NCBI GenBank assembly: GCA_902729315.2
Contig: LR746272.1
Coordinates: forward strand, 7,007,827 to 7,071,826
Source: Spirodela intermedia
Lineage: Eukaryota; Streptophyta; Magnoliopsida; Alismatales; Araceae
Direction of reading: 5' to 3'
DNA: 64,000 bases
The position numbers were made by a program, and so were the translations under genes. The first letter of the stretch is position 1. Each line of letters starts with the position of its first letter. Under the pieces are notes generated by a model. It saw only the letters and a list, made by a program, of their open reading frames with translations. It searched no databases and had not been told where the DNA came from. Positions 22,801 through 35,600 of this stretch are shown here, one piece after another.

Positions 22801-25250
22801 CTTGTCAGGTTTGCGCATATTCCTCCAAGTAGATATATAAAGAAAAATGTTAAGGGACCATATCCTCTGCAAACTTGAGGGCCAAATGTTATAAGCAGCC
22901 AACAACCAAGAACAACATGCAGAAATCCAGAATGCTGCATAAAACATAAATCTTTAGAATTATAGCAAAATTTTGATGGTACAAGAACAAGATGAATGAA
23001 AAACAAATGATATCTAAAAATTTAACAGAAATTTGAACATACAAGCCTCACTAATAACAGACGAGTAACAATCTTCACAAAGAACATAAAGAAAAAAAAA
23101 ATCTAGAAAGACAACAACATTGCTTCGTATCGGTCCTTGAAGATAATGGTTTTTTATTGCAAAGGGAACTTTGATAACAAAAGGAAACCTACGAAAGATG
23201 AAAGCTACAGTGGTTTGAACGGATTCTACATGGCAAGATATCTTGGAGAAACTAAAGTTGATGGATGTCTTTGAAAAGCAACGACATTGGCATGCAGTTT
23301 GTGTTAACTCGTGTAGAAAATGGTAAAAATACCAAGACAAACCAACTTTCAATATTTTACCAGAAACATTGGTGTAACAAGCCTCCACCATTCTCCATCA
23401 AGTATTAACTTGTTAATCTTCCCTCCATACATTAAAGGGAGAGACAATTGCTCAAAATCAGAGTTCCTGACAGGGCTTGCGATCTCGAACAGAAAAACAG
23501 CAATATTGATCGATGCCAACAGATTTCTGCATTAAATCAGAAAAAGTTAGGCAAAAATATACAGTAAACTAGAAAGGAACATACGTCTAAGCTGTGCCAA
23601 AAATTAATACAAAATTACTGACAAAAGTAAAATATAATATAAGTACAATAGTAGAAACATGTCCTTTTTCTTCCAGAGTTCAAAAATATTGTTAGGATTA
23701 CAATTACCACATCAAGTTTCTCCAGGTTCGTTCAGGTATCAAATTTCTCATAGATTCATTATCAATGACTATCATTTCTTCTGCATCTTCCTATTAGAAG
23801 AACAGGTACCAAAACAATGCGAGGAATACAAAGAAAAGCATACGAAAAATAAATATGAAATTAGAGCTTACATCAAATAAAAGTCAGAAGCCTCGTCATA
23901 TGGCTCAGGATTTTCAATATTCTTTTCTGCAAGCGTTAGTGGGACAGCCTCATCATCAATACTTTCTAATGACATACGACTCTTCGATCCATTCATTGAA
24001 CTAGCGGTTTGCTCACAATATTCTCCATTGGAGACATTAAATCTTCCTTTTTGATTTCTTTCGGAGCCATCTTTGATCGAAAGCAGGAACTTAGCGTCTC
24101 TTGTTTGTAATCCTGTCATGAGAAGCAAAAAAAGATAATGTCCTGAAATAGCTGTGGAATTACAAGTAAGAAAACAAGAGCAATCAGATGTAGATGAGTT
24201 TAAAACTGCAGCTGTGCTAGACGATTTTTCAAACTGTTTCAAAAACATTTGACACTATTGTCTGCGTGATGTGGGCTAATTTCGTTATTCATATCACCAG
24301 GCAGCTAAGCTCATCCACAATGAAAGTCGAAGCACCATAGTGCACCAAGTCATTTATTTCTTAATTTGAAGTAAGTTGGGTGGACGTTTCACACACTAAA
24401 TTTGGCTGAATCAAACTACTGTGCCGAATTAATCTGAAGTAGCCCATTCCTCTTGTTTTTCCCTTGATTTCGGTGCACAGAAGGATTACAAAAGGCAAGG
24501 AAATAATTCAATAAGACAATGACCTTGTTGAAAGCATCAACCATAAAATGCAAAATATTGATTCTTGCTCAACAAATTATGTGATAATGAAATGATAATA
24601 AATTGTAAGTATTTCGCGCGAAAATGAATACTTGATATGGCACTGACTCTTGCAAAAACGCATGCTTACTCAGATAAAAAAATTATGCTTGACTTACCAT
24701 CATTAAGCTTGTCAAAATAAGTTTCAAGAGAAACCAATCCTGTCTTTGCAGTGACCTGACTGCCTTCAACAGCAGCCTTACTAGAGGAATGTTTTTGATC
24801 CTCATCATCATCAACCTTGCTAAAATAAGAATCCAATGCTTTCAGCTGTCCCTCACGGCATCTTCTTGCTGTCATGTACGACCATAAAATAGATCTGTCT
24901 ATCCAAGAAATGCAGTTTGAAGCTCTTACATAGTTATTCCCTTTAGATTTTTTCCACAGGGTCAATCCTGCAATGTTTTGAAATGGTATAGGCCTTCTGC
25001 TGCGAAACATATGAATAGCAACTCGTTTACTGATACTTCTGTTGGAAAATACATCAGCATAGTCATGTAAGGCAGTCCACGTCTGTCTATGATTCATCAT
25101 ACCATTTAATGATGAGGAGCATCTAGAGACTTTTTGATGAGAAAAATTATTCCCAACAGTCTTTCCTTCTTTATCATGTAGAAACAATTTAGCTGAAGGT
25201 CTGATGGAATCTTTACATGGTATAATAAAACACGAGGGAGCTGCAGCCAT
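19844..25250 (-). CDS. RBL9: RHOMBOID-like protein 9, plastid (6 exons)
   Basis: This is a member of the plant rhomboid family, an intramembrane protease fold. Coding exons are 24698-25250, 23872-24112, 23361-23526, 22764-22934, 20180-20334 and 19844-20084. All splice sites are GT..AG, phases agree, and the product is 508 aa. The N-terminus (MAAAPSCFIIPCKDSI) is a plausible plastid transit peptide. Two copies of an L..L..YF.K..D motif (136-148 and 172-184) mark the soluble N-terminal region, as in Arabidopsis RBL9. The membrane core has GEWWRLVTPMFL, HSGFLHVVLGCW, FGPQVCRGYGPLTFF, LLGGICANLTSFM, GPVFAIIGAW and HLGAALSGVVYGF, then a hydrophobic C-terminal helix. The catalytic His431 is present. 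The serine position reads CGTG (Thr377) and the oxyanion Asn position is Gly330, so proteolysis is doubtful. The largest intron is 2.4 kb. Confidence 0.92.
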
Positions 25251-25680
25251 TATCTCCCTGAGTTAACAAGAGATGTCTTTTATCAGTAACCACGACCAGC
25301 ATAAGTAGAAGGCTCATCTGGGAACAAAATAAATCATAACCTGACCATATGGTCAATTTTTTCCACATATGTAGCTGAATTGGAAAGCATTACAACAGCA
25401 AAAATAGAAAAAAGAAGTCTAGCCAATTATGTTACAAATATTTTGTGAAACTAAGAATCAGAAAATCGGATGTGTTCTTCTTGACTGGATTCTTCAGCCC
25501 ACAGCAGTAACTTTCCTCATCCCACTTCAGGATTTCCCCAGGATCTAAAACCCCAATCCCTTATGGGGGCCAAAAGCGACTTTCATACCTTAACTAATTT
25601 AAGAAGCAGCAATCAGCGCAAGAGCGCGCCTGCTCCTAAGCTCGACCTGCTTACACAGCACTGCTTCTTCCAACAATACT
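25251..25680 (-). promoter_or_regulatory. RBL9 5' leader with probable UTR intron
   Basis: An AG acceptor lies seven bases before the ATG (exon edge 25257), and a matching donor, AAG|GTATGA, is found at exon edge 25589. This implies a 331-bp intron in the 5' UTR and a non-coding first exon starting upstream of 25589. This is inferred from splice motifs alone. Confidence 0.5.
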
Positions 25681-25754
25681 GAAATGGGGCATATCGTCAA
25701 GCCAAGCAAAAAGGGAGTTCCATGTTTGTATCTAGATTGGCAATGTGCGCTCCT

Positions 25755-25771
25755 GTGGGAGTCGAACCCAC
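25755..25771 (-). other. Pol III B-box / tRNA T-arm-like motif
   Basis: The minus strand carries GTGGGTTCGACTCCCAC, a perfect 5-bp stem with a 7-base loop containing a canonical B-box. No matching acceptor stem, D-arm or anticodon arm is found, so it is not a tRNA gene. It may be a tRNA remnant or part of a SINE. Confidence 0.45.
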
Positions 25772-25786
25772 TTAAAGGTGGCCTCA

Positions 25787-25839
25787 AATCGTATCAGAAC
25801 ACAGTATACGAAAATCCCTTACATCATACTGATACGATT
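25787..25839. repeat. Perfect 11-bp inverted repeat
   Basis: AATCGTATCAG at 25787-25797 is the exact reverse complement of CTGATACGATT at 25829-25839, with a 31-base loop. It lies beside the B-box-like motif. Confidence 0.85.
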
Positions 25840-26559
25840 CCACTACTAACCTACAAAAGGCATAAGGAGCACGTGTGCGGCATGTGAGCGGGACTATAAG
25901 TACAACACAAGAAGATGGGGTTTAGGGCAGCAAAGTTGGTATTCTGGAGAGGCGGGGGAACCCTCTCGAATATTGTTCCCCACTTTACTCTTCTTCTCCC
26001 ATTTTTCGTCTCTGTATTCGGGAAGGTCATCCTTCCCGTCATTTGATCTCTCGCCATTGGTGAGGGTTCGTGAGTTCAATATGAAGTGTTCCATCCTTTT
26101 TGTTTGCCCCGATTCAGTCCTACCCTTGAGGATCGTATCACACACTTGTCTTACATTGAATACCGCGATGTTAGAGTCCTAGCTAAATAAAAAAAAATCT
26201 ACAAGAGGAGAGGTTGCTGTTAAATGAAAAATAATGCGAAAAAAAATTTAATAATCACAAGGCGATACCAAGATATGATAATTCGGTCAAACCCAATACC
26301 TCTCTATTCCCCTATCCATTAAGAAGTCATCATATGACTATTAACCCGGCACAAATTAGCTGTCTCTAACATAGGACACCACTTCAAAAACGAGAAAGAT
26401 CAAAAATTTGTGACCCAGGAGGCCTGAAAACAATGAACGTGGACTATAAAAGTTTTATCGCCCAAAACAACAACTGCAATATTCATGTAGTTAGGCCCAA
26501 GATTCCATGTACTACACGCCAAATTCATAGGGTAGTAACTGTTCTGCTTTTTATTTGCT

Positions 26560-26890
26560 TTAATCTTTTTTTCTAACTGATCTGATTTTTAGGATAGATA
26601 TATCAAAATTTCGGCTTATTTAAAGGCTAATATGCTGTATTCCTGGGGAAACATTGATAATACGATTTTGTTTCTCTCTGTGAGATATCAATTTTCATGT
26701 GGATTCAAGCAACCCTTGTGGGTTCAAGGGACATTATTTTGATCCTTGTGGATTCAAGGATTGTGAAAGATCAACGTTCATGGACTCAAGGATTGAAGAT
26801 TTTCGTCCCTTGTGGATTCAAGGTTCAATTTTTCATTTTTCCACAACTTTTGTTATGTCATTGCTGATCACTAATTCAACCTTTAAACAA
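26560..26890 (+). repeat. Diverged solo LTR related to the gypsy element at 1.2-6.8 kb
   Basis: In plus orientation this segment follows the order of the gypsy LTR read in its coding sense: a TTTAAAGGC..AATAT block, then ATAC-ATTT-GTTTCTC, then several CCTTGTGGATTCAAGG hairpin modules (26700-26825), then CCACAAC..TGATCAC..TTCAACC. The similarity was aligned by eye and is well below that between the two LTRs of the intact element. No interior or second LTR was found, so it is probably an old solo LTR or fragment. Confidence 0.55.
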
Positions 26891-29800
26891 GAAGTTACGC
26901 TTCAGTCAACAAAAAGAAACAAAATATTTACAATAGCTTTAAAGAAAAAATTTCAACGGCATATTGAATGCTACAAGAGGATCCTTTATAGCATAAAAGT
27001 TAAAACACTTGGACATGGAAAAGCAGCCTTCCAGTCTTGGTAACTAGGCTATCTCTTTCACTCATCATTTTATGTTTATATAACTTCGATCATAAGGATT
27101 CACTGAATCTTAATGTTTTTACAGTCCTCAACAATGGCTAGTTTTTCAACCTCTCTCTAATTATTATTTCAGAAAAATGACTGTTGAATTTTTCAAGCAT
27201 TAATACTCATGGAGTCACATTAAGATATGTGATTTTAATGGCTATACTAGGAGTTGATTCACCAAGCTTTCATATTGACAGTTGCACCTTAGATTTCTGT
27301 ACGTTGCCTATGGGTCTCAACCTCTATGGATTTGATTTCTATTTTGACTAATGGTGCCAACCCTTCGCCTGAAAATGTCAACATTTAAAGGACCTCTCGT
27401 AGTATGCCAAATCAATTCTGACCCTACCCTTCTAGATGCCAGCATCTGAAACTTTGTCCAGGTGTTGACCACCTGCTTATTCAGCACAACTCATAAAAAA
27501 TTTTCTATTTTTCCTACATATGTTGATCCTTTCCATGTAAGCGACAACACTTAAACAGTTTAAAAATTCTATAGTTTCCAGAATGAGGACAACATCCTTA
27601 TCCAAGTTGAAAATTTTCATAAAAATAACTTAAAGGATTAGGAGTTTCTGTTTCATAAATGGTTTAGAGAGGATCCTATAAAGTCAACAGTCTCCCCTTA
27701 TTTGATAAGACAAGGCATATGAGCATTATGTGATTTTTCTCCTCCTATGGATAGATTGCAAGAAAATTGAGAGAGTTTAACAAACAAGCATTACATTCAA
27801 GCAACAAGAAAAAATACATCATTAATCAACGTAGTCCAAAAAAAAATAAATCAAGAAAAAGACATTGAAATCAAGAAATATTCATTTGTCATCTAAGATG
27901 CCAGTAAGTTTCCTCTAAAAGCCCCTTTTTTTCTTCGAGGACATTCAGATGTTTAAAAACAGGTTTCTCGATACCACATGTTCAAGTAGACAAATTAGAT
28001 GTTTGCTGTCTGCAGCTTCACCCCGAACTTGCAGATGTCGATGTGGCACTTATCAATCCTTCTTTCCATAACACATTGTCTCATAGGATGAATTAAGTCA
28101 TAGGAACTGTGAAATTCATGAAACTTTTCCTCATGCAAAGTGAGATTGATTAGTGGAGGAAACTGTGGCAGAGAAAAAGATGGCTCAACTGGGAAGGCAT
28201 TGAGGGAGGAGAAAATACATCAATAGGGTAAAGGAGTAGATGACCTGGCATGTGGAAAGGCAAGAACACCCATATCCCGTTTATTTTCAGAAAAAGAGGA
28301 CTTCATGAAGAGTACCCTCACTGTCAGTACTAATACTTTTGAGAAGAATTTTATTTTCACCGTGAAGATCAATATAGAACTGTTTTATAATTTTGGGTAT
28401 TAAAGAAAAAATGCCAACAATATGCTCCAAAAACAAGGCCTTCGAAGTAATCTGTTTTCTTATTTCCTTAATTGCTACTCTATCACATATATCATACCTA
28501 TAACAGTTAAATCCTTAGTGAGAAGGCTGATTAGTGTTTACTATGTGGAGAAGAGGGGCCTATTCGCCAAAATCGACTATGCTTATCATTTAATAAAATA
28601 TAATAAGAAGCTGGTAATAAAATATACAAGAGGCTGAATGTCTTCTTTGCAGAGTCTTTAAAAACGTGATAAAATAGATCATGGGAAACACTAGAGGTGC
28701 TGACATCTCAATTCTGGGTACATGTCCAGAAAATATTGGCGAGCTGTTCTTCTGATGTGATATAATTAATGCCATTCTGCTTCTGTAAATATAGGCAAGC
28801 TGTTCCCACTAAAACAGGTATCTTGCGCACCCTCATTGGGAAGAAAACCTCAGACAACCGTTTTTCAGAAATCTCTTGGAGCTTATGGGAAGGGAAAGAG
28901 GAAGATTCAAGAAAATAAACAATATACAGCTGTTGTCGTTGATTTATAAAGCCAAAATGTGGCTGACATGTCTCTCCAATCGAAAGCAAGTATAACTGGT
29001 CCACTTACAATTCACAATCAACACACATTTTGCACCAAGCTGATTAAGGAGACTAGCTGATAGGGTTACATTCCGTAAATGATTATGGTCACAAGCAGGA
29101 ATCTCACTGAGCCATTCCATCTCATCCCATAACAAGTTTCCTTAAACAAGCACAATTTGCACGTTCTTCACAAATTTTCAGTGATTTTCAATATCACCCA
29201 AAAGATAGAGTTATTACTTGATTTCGTTAAATGTTTAAACAATCTCAAACAGCTTTAATAGACTTCAATTACTTGATCCATTCTAGTATCTAGTATCCAG
29301 ACACAATATATTTTCCTCTCAAGAATATCAACTTTAGAAGTCTCAAGTCAGCTGATCGCATCTCTGTAATAGTGCATTCTTCCCCGCCCAACATTACACA
29401 TTAAAATTAAAAATTTGACTTAATTGTCTTTCTGGAACGGCCCATTCTGTTGAGATGGCTTATAGAGAAGTTTTACAGCCAATTAACTCAGCCTAGTCCC
29501 ATTATGCAATCGTGACCATTTTTCTCTTCCCTCTTAAAGTGAACCAGTCTAGCCATCAGGCATCACAAGTCCAGCCCCATCTTTTTCCCTCTGTAGGGAG
29601 GAGAACCAAAGAAACAGAGAAGGGAGAAACTCGAGGATGGAGCTCTTATTCACACAAAAATGTTCCAAGTGAGGACCCTGACTCTATAAATATGAGATGA
29701 GATGACTCCAAGCAGATCAGAGAAACAAATGAAAATTCTCAGCATGTAAAAACATAAGGTGATCAATATAAAATCCTAGATGTTTTGAAAGACAACTGAT

Positions 29801-31100
29801 TCTGTCGGATGCGTGAAAATGAGGTGACCATATCCAGTTCACATCGGAAAACTTAGGCCTGCCTTGAATTAAAATACCCAAGGAGTGTCTAGCTAACTAA
29901 GAGAGTCCCTCTTTTCAGTGCAACCTCTTTACTCTTTCCTACTCTCTTCTACTTCTATATTCCTTTTCTTTGAAAAATCTTAAATTCACCTCAAAGTCAA
30001 TCGAATAGGAATCCAGTGATCACAAAAATTGATAACTAGGAAATTCAATTTTGAAAGGAAGTTAACAATGAAAGGGAAATCTTGGTACTAAAGCTAGCAA
30101 TCAAATTTATATCTAGTTCATTTTTCCACTTCAAAAATGATTGCACAATTAATGAAACAAGTGCTAATTTCTGCCACATATGCTACAAATGAATAATACA
30201 AAAGGAAATTCCATGAGAATTAAAATAGCCAAAGGTTTTCAGAAAAGAATAAAGAAATACAAATAGAGAATTACGAGCAAAAGAAGGGCCCTAATTAGAA
30301 GAACGGACAGTAAAACCTCTCACTTACCAACCCGTCCATTACTTTTGATTCAGTAAATAAATCGGAATATTCACACAAAACACATCATTAATTATACAGA
30401 CAACGCTCAAGTAATGTTTACTTTAATTTAATCCGGGATTCCAAGTAGTGGACCCCCAGTCGTCCATCTCGCCCCAGTTATCAAAAGATATTGCATCAAA
30501 AGATATTGTAAATGAATGCAAAAATGATCATTTATTTCCATTTCATAACCATTTGAAATGATCAAGTTTAGCATATGCTCTCTCCGAAAATTAAACTCCA
30601 CCATGTGGTTGGTAAACATTTCCATGACATCCATGTGATAACATAGAGATCTGCATTGAATTACTAGGATTTTATCCTCTTTACTTCCGAGTGTTCTCTC
30701 CTTCAGTCTTCATTCGTAACTGTAGAGATGTTCATAGCTAGAAAGCCACGTCAGCATCATCAGAGAGATATCCTCATTTTACATGTTTGGCTTTAAGCGA
30801 GGAAGAATTTAACACGGCGAGATCATGAAATTTGTTAACGTTATCCGAAAGATACATCAGTGGTAGTGTACTAGACAATCCGTACAGAATGATTGGAGGA
30901 AGCTAAAGGTCGTATTCAGCCTCTGATATGAATCGCCTTCCCCGAAGTCTAACTGCTTTGCTCCCAATGTGGCACAACCCTGACTGACACGCATGTACTA
31001 GATCACAAGCCCTTGCAAAACTCTCCTGCAGATATGTCAAGCTCCCAAGCGAAGTGCAGGAGATTCAGAAATCCATAATTGAGCGGACATCGGATAGGGA
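26891..31100. other. Unresolved intergenic stretch
   Basis: This is AT-rich with no identified gene. Short minus-strand frames at 28590-29135 and 30428-30634, and a segment near 27990-28210 reading EEKFHEFHSSYDLIH and RQCVMERRIDKCHID, look mildly protein-like but match nothing I know. A purine tract followed by TGTTGAC on the minus strand near 27690 could mark an LTR edge. I could not confirm it. Confidence 0.4.
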
Positions 31101-32671
31101 TGAGGAAAACGCATCCCATGAACATTGTTACAGCAAACAGTGAAGTGGCAAGCAAATATGCACGAGGGCATAGGACAACTCACCAGCCGCTATTCGTGCA
31201 CACGCCATTTCCCCGAGAAAGACAAAAAGCCCATCTGTAGCAGCAGTAGCCGCTGCTTCCGTGGTGGCGGTCGTCGCGGTGGATCTCCCTGGAAACCCCA
31301 CATTCATTAATATGGGAACTGAGACAGTCCTACCTCTCCACGGCCCCCGTCCACCCGTTGGTTCCACTCCTGCGTTACTCGTCGATGAATAGATCTCCAC
31401 CGAGTCCAGACCACACAACTGATACCGGGGAAGAAACCAAGTACAGCCGGAGAACGACATCGCCGCCTTCAGCAGCAAATCGCCGTGGAGTTGTGCCTTA
31501 TCGTAGCCCTTCCACTGGCCATCAGCCACCTCGGATGTCCATGGGCTCCACCCCCGCCGCCATTTCCGCGAGAATCCTCTCCTCTCCTTTCCCTGTTCTA
31601 CTCACCACAGCCATTCATTCATTCGCACGAGACAGAGGCCCGCAGACTCTGCGAGGACGCACCACACCTGACGCCGCGTGCCACGAATACATACGAAATA
31701 AAATACTTCGCGTACGGAAGCTTCCTACCGGTCGGAGGCGATGCCTCCTCTGACACGAACGGGGGTCTTTGCTGTAATTGTGTATCCTCAAATATTTCCC
31801 CCATTATGTTATTCCTAGAACGATTTTAAGAGTAGGAATGTTCTAACAATAATAAAAAATGCATGTAATATAAGGGCATAATTACTACATTTTATCACAT
31901 TTTTTTTCTAAATTTATTTTTCTCTTCCTTCTTTCTTCTCCAACCTTCGCTTCAACAGTAAAAAAAAATAAACTAATAACAATAAAAAAAAAGGCTCCGT
32001 AATCCAGTCAGCAATCCGAGCGCCCCATTGTCGTCTGCCCAGAAGTCAACTGTCAAGTCTGCCAATTAGCCGACGACAACTGGAGCCGACGACAAAAAGC
32101 CTCGAGATTACGGAGATGACTCCATCTCACGCTGCCTTATCCGAGAGGGAGTTCCCTCGTCCAATGACAAGACAGCGAGTTGATTCTCCGGGCCCCACCT
32201 AGTCCACGTCGCTATCCATCTGTGTCGTTGAGATTTCCCGCCAACAGGAAGGACAGGTGGAGCGGGCTGAGATTTTTCTTTCTCGCTTATTATCTCCCTC
32301 TGTAGCCTGTTCGAACTAGGTGTCTCACTGACGCATTGTCTAACCGGCAGAGTTTGCGACTTTCGTCGATCTTTCCGGCAGATGGAAATTACTTTCCGAA
32401 TATATAAACCCAGGCAGAGCAGAATCGACGGCCAAGATCTTGACCCGGACGAGCATTTGATTCCACCATATGTATGTTTATTGCCTGATTTGGTAGCACT
32501 TGTGTGCATATCTGGCGTCATGTCACACGTGGATGACACATCAGATACTTCACCCTGATCTGATGGGCGTATGGCGCAGTTTTACTATAGCGGGATGATA
32601 CAAGGTTAGCTCTGAGATTCTCTTCTCATATTGTACAGACAAATGACCCAGTACATGGCGACGCGCAGATA
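31101..32671. other. GC-rich patch with open frames and a plus-strand TATA box
   Basis: Base composition rises here. Long frames are open on both strands (31128-31529 minus, 31358-31753 and 31485-31829 plus, 32108-32539 minus), so openness alone proves nothing. A minus-strand ATG in strong context (GCGGAAATGGCGGCG) occurs at about 31566 but meets a stop after 13 codons unless spliced. TATATAAAC at 32401-32409 faces the plus strand, toward the 3' end of the next gene. The end of this stretch is probably the 3' UTR of that gene. Confidence 0.35.
31995..32115. repeat. Nested inverted repeats
   Basis: CTCCGTAATC (31995-32004) pairs perfectly with GATTACGGAG (32106-32115). Inside it TTGTCGTC pairs with two later GACGACAA copies, and GGCTCC pairs with GGAGCC. 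The segment could fold into a long hairpin of about 120 bases or be the remnant of a small inverted-repeat element. Confidence 0.7.
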
Positions 32672-35600
32672 TTATGATACACTTGAGGACACTGGAATCT
32701 CTAGAGGCACACCAGGTGTTGGCTCTAAGACGCGGGCATCAGGCACCTCTCTTGACAAGAGCTCCTGGGCAGTACACAGGAAGATTCAGCCATGCAGTCA
32801 TTCAGGCAAACTCAAGTTGAAAGGCTGCAACTCAAAAAAGAAGCATTTTTCTTGTTTTGACTCAAATCATCAATGAAATCCAACAATATTTCCTAATACA
32901 AGGAGGGTTTTTTTTTAAAATTTCCAAAGATAGTTTTTTTTTTCATGTGTTGTCATGCGATTAACTCCATCAATCTGACCAGTTAGAGTAACCTTCATGG
33001 TAAGATGTAGCAGACACCCAGCGAGGTTCAGGCTAGTGCGAAAAATGATACATCTTTTTCCTTTAAAAAAGTGGCTGATATCAGAAATTCACTAAAATGG
33101 GAAAGAAGAATCTGTGAGCACAAATAAGTCCCTAGAAGCATGAAAAGGAAATCATACAGAGATCTCGAAAGGCTGCTCTCTGATTATTAGTCTCTCCAAA
33201 GTATCTGATCCGCCCTCCTGTTCATAAATTTACTAAAAGGGAAGAAAGAATCTGCGAGCGCAGTTAAATCCCAAGAGGCATGAAAAGGAATCCATACAGA
33301 GATCTCGAAAGGCTGCTCTCTGATTATCAGTCTCTCCAAGGTATCTGATTCGCCCTCCTGTTCAGCCCCTCGGCCTGATTCTATCTAACCTCTCTCATGC
33401 TATCTTCAATCGTACATTCATCATTGCACTGTTCTTCCTGACCCGTAATCACCCACAGAATGTTCTTGTAGAGCATTGTAAATCATCCCCCCTGAGATTT
33501 GACAGTAAATAATAGCATGTGTCTTCAAATGTTCATCACCCACACGAAGTTCCATCTTCTTCCACAACCACTCGGAGGAACAGCTTTGCCAATTTCTCCC
33601 AACCTTGATGAAGACCAGTCCAGGCATCTCCATTGTCTCATAAAGCCAACAACATCAAGTCCAAGCATACGAGGCACTAGGCGAGTGTCCCACTAGCTAT
33701 ATATTGGAGAGCGATTTATTCTCACACTAGTTAATAATATATAAGTGATGAATATGGATATTTTTCCCCCCTACAATGTACAAATCGAAGCAATTCTGTG
33801 ATTTCCAGAATTCTCTTAGAGCTTGCACTGAAATATTTTGACGATAAATTCATTAAACATTGATTCTTCCACTAATTCCGCCTGACGACCATTTCCGTGA
33901 CCAATTTCCAAATATGCTATTTTGGTGCATGTGAGTACCGAAATGCTATGGTATCATCATACGAAAAATTTAATGCTGAGCGCCAGACAGTTTTGAAAAT
34001 GAAAAGCATCATAACAGTCTTTAAATGAAAAATAAAGAATTGTATCTTGAAAAAAGGAATTAATCAAAAAAATAAAGCATTAATTCTCCTGTCCTCCATC
34101 GCTTTTTATGGATATATCTACCCTTTTTGTCGAACTCATGGCCATCTTTTTCCTATGATCTGTTTCGCAATAACCGAAATAATTCACAGTTTTTTGTTCA
34201 TTTTGTGCATTTTCCTCCATTTCTAAAAGAACATCTTGTCATAAACTTTAATTAATTTATCGTATATCAGTTAATAAACACCAAGCATGAGATTTGATCA
34301 ACAAAAACATCAGCAAAATTGAGATGAAAGAAATCAAAGGTCCTCAGACTTGAACTTATTGCAGTTAAACTATTAAAGCACTAGAAAATGACTCAACACA
34401 AAGTGATGGCCAAGATCAATCACCAAACAATTTCTCGAACCATAAGGAAAATTACCTTAAACGATTCTAACGTCCCTTCTGGTCTAACGAGTTTTGAAAG
34501 AATTCCCTTGGTTTCCAAGTCACCATTTTTCATGACGACGATAAACCTGCAAAGAATAGAACAATAAACTAGTAAGTAGAATAGAAAATCCTAGATACTA
34601 CTCCGGAAATCTGTGAGATGTAGTTATACTTGGCCTGGAGCAATTTGGCAAGTCTGACAGCATCTTCCTGTCCTGAAACCAAGGTGAAGGACGGCAGCAC
34701 TTGTTTTATTACTGGAGTTATAACGATATCAGCCTGGCCTTTCTGTAGAAGAGATCCATCGTATACACAGTGTGGTTCATAATAAAGAGAAGGGCGGCTT
34801 TCTTCAAATGTTACAACATACCTATACAAATCCTTCCCAAGTCAGACATTCCTTGACTGATTCAGTGCGATGATTCTTGATGGAAGTGGAACTATAACAG
34901 TGAGAAATCTAATAACACAGGAGAAGATGAATGGTTGTACCCATTCTCAGGACGCTGCCAAGGAGGCCCTAAAACTGGCCCTGCAGTAGCCTGTATGCTC
35001 AGTTTCGCACCATTTATACCGAGAAGTTCATGCCTTTCACCAGGTTTCAAGTATGTGACCTGAAATTCGTTTCAACTTAATTATTCCCATTTACCATGCA
35101 GTTGGCATGTCCAATCTTAATATTTGTGCCAAAGCTCATTATGGTTCCAGCCATCACCAAAAATATGCATAATGTGGGGGTCAGTTAGGGTTGGAGATAG
35201 GATAAATTTAATAAAATAAATAACTGTGCGTTGACATGAAAACATACACTCATCCCATGCGTTGCATGAAAACAAACACTCACCCCAAGACATGGAAAGA
35301 GAAAACCTCCAACTCAAAATCATCGGTAAAAAAATATGCTTTGGTGTCTTCAGGAACGACATCCTTGTGGAGTCGCACTGGACATCATATTCTTATCTTC
35401 ATGCATAATGCAGGGATTTTAGTGCGCAACACTGAGTCAACAATCAGCAGTTTTCTCAAGAACTTTTAGCTTTATATCTGAGAGATTACTTGGAAATATG
35501 CAGCGGCTGTATGTGATTTCCAGAGGCAGAACTGAATATCAGTTCACATAGCTGATTGGAATAGATTTCTCATGTCAGCATGGATACCGGTGAAAGAGGA

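Noticed and set aside
25730-25830. A tRNA gene on the minus strand
   Set aside because: Only the T-arm is present. No acceptor partner, D-arm or anticodon arm can be folded upstream of it.
27600-27710. Possible LTR edge (purine tract then TGTTGAC on the minus strand)
   Set aside because: No matching LTR, primer site or pol text was found nearby, so it is too weak to call.
28590-29135. Minus-strand frames as exons of a gene
   Set aside because: The text is mildly protein-like, but there are no consistent splice sites or family motifs.
31128-31829. Open frames of 114-133 codons on both strands
   Set aside because: The frames overlap in a GC-rich patch and none has recognisable motifs. Frame openness is not evidence there.
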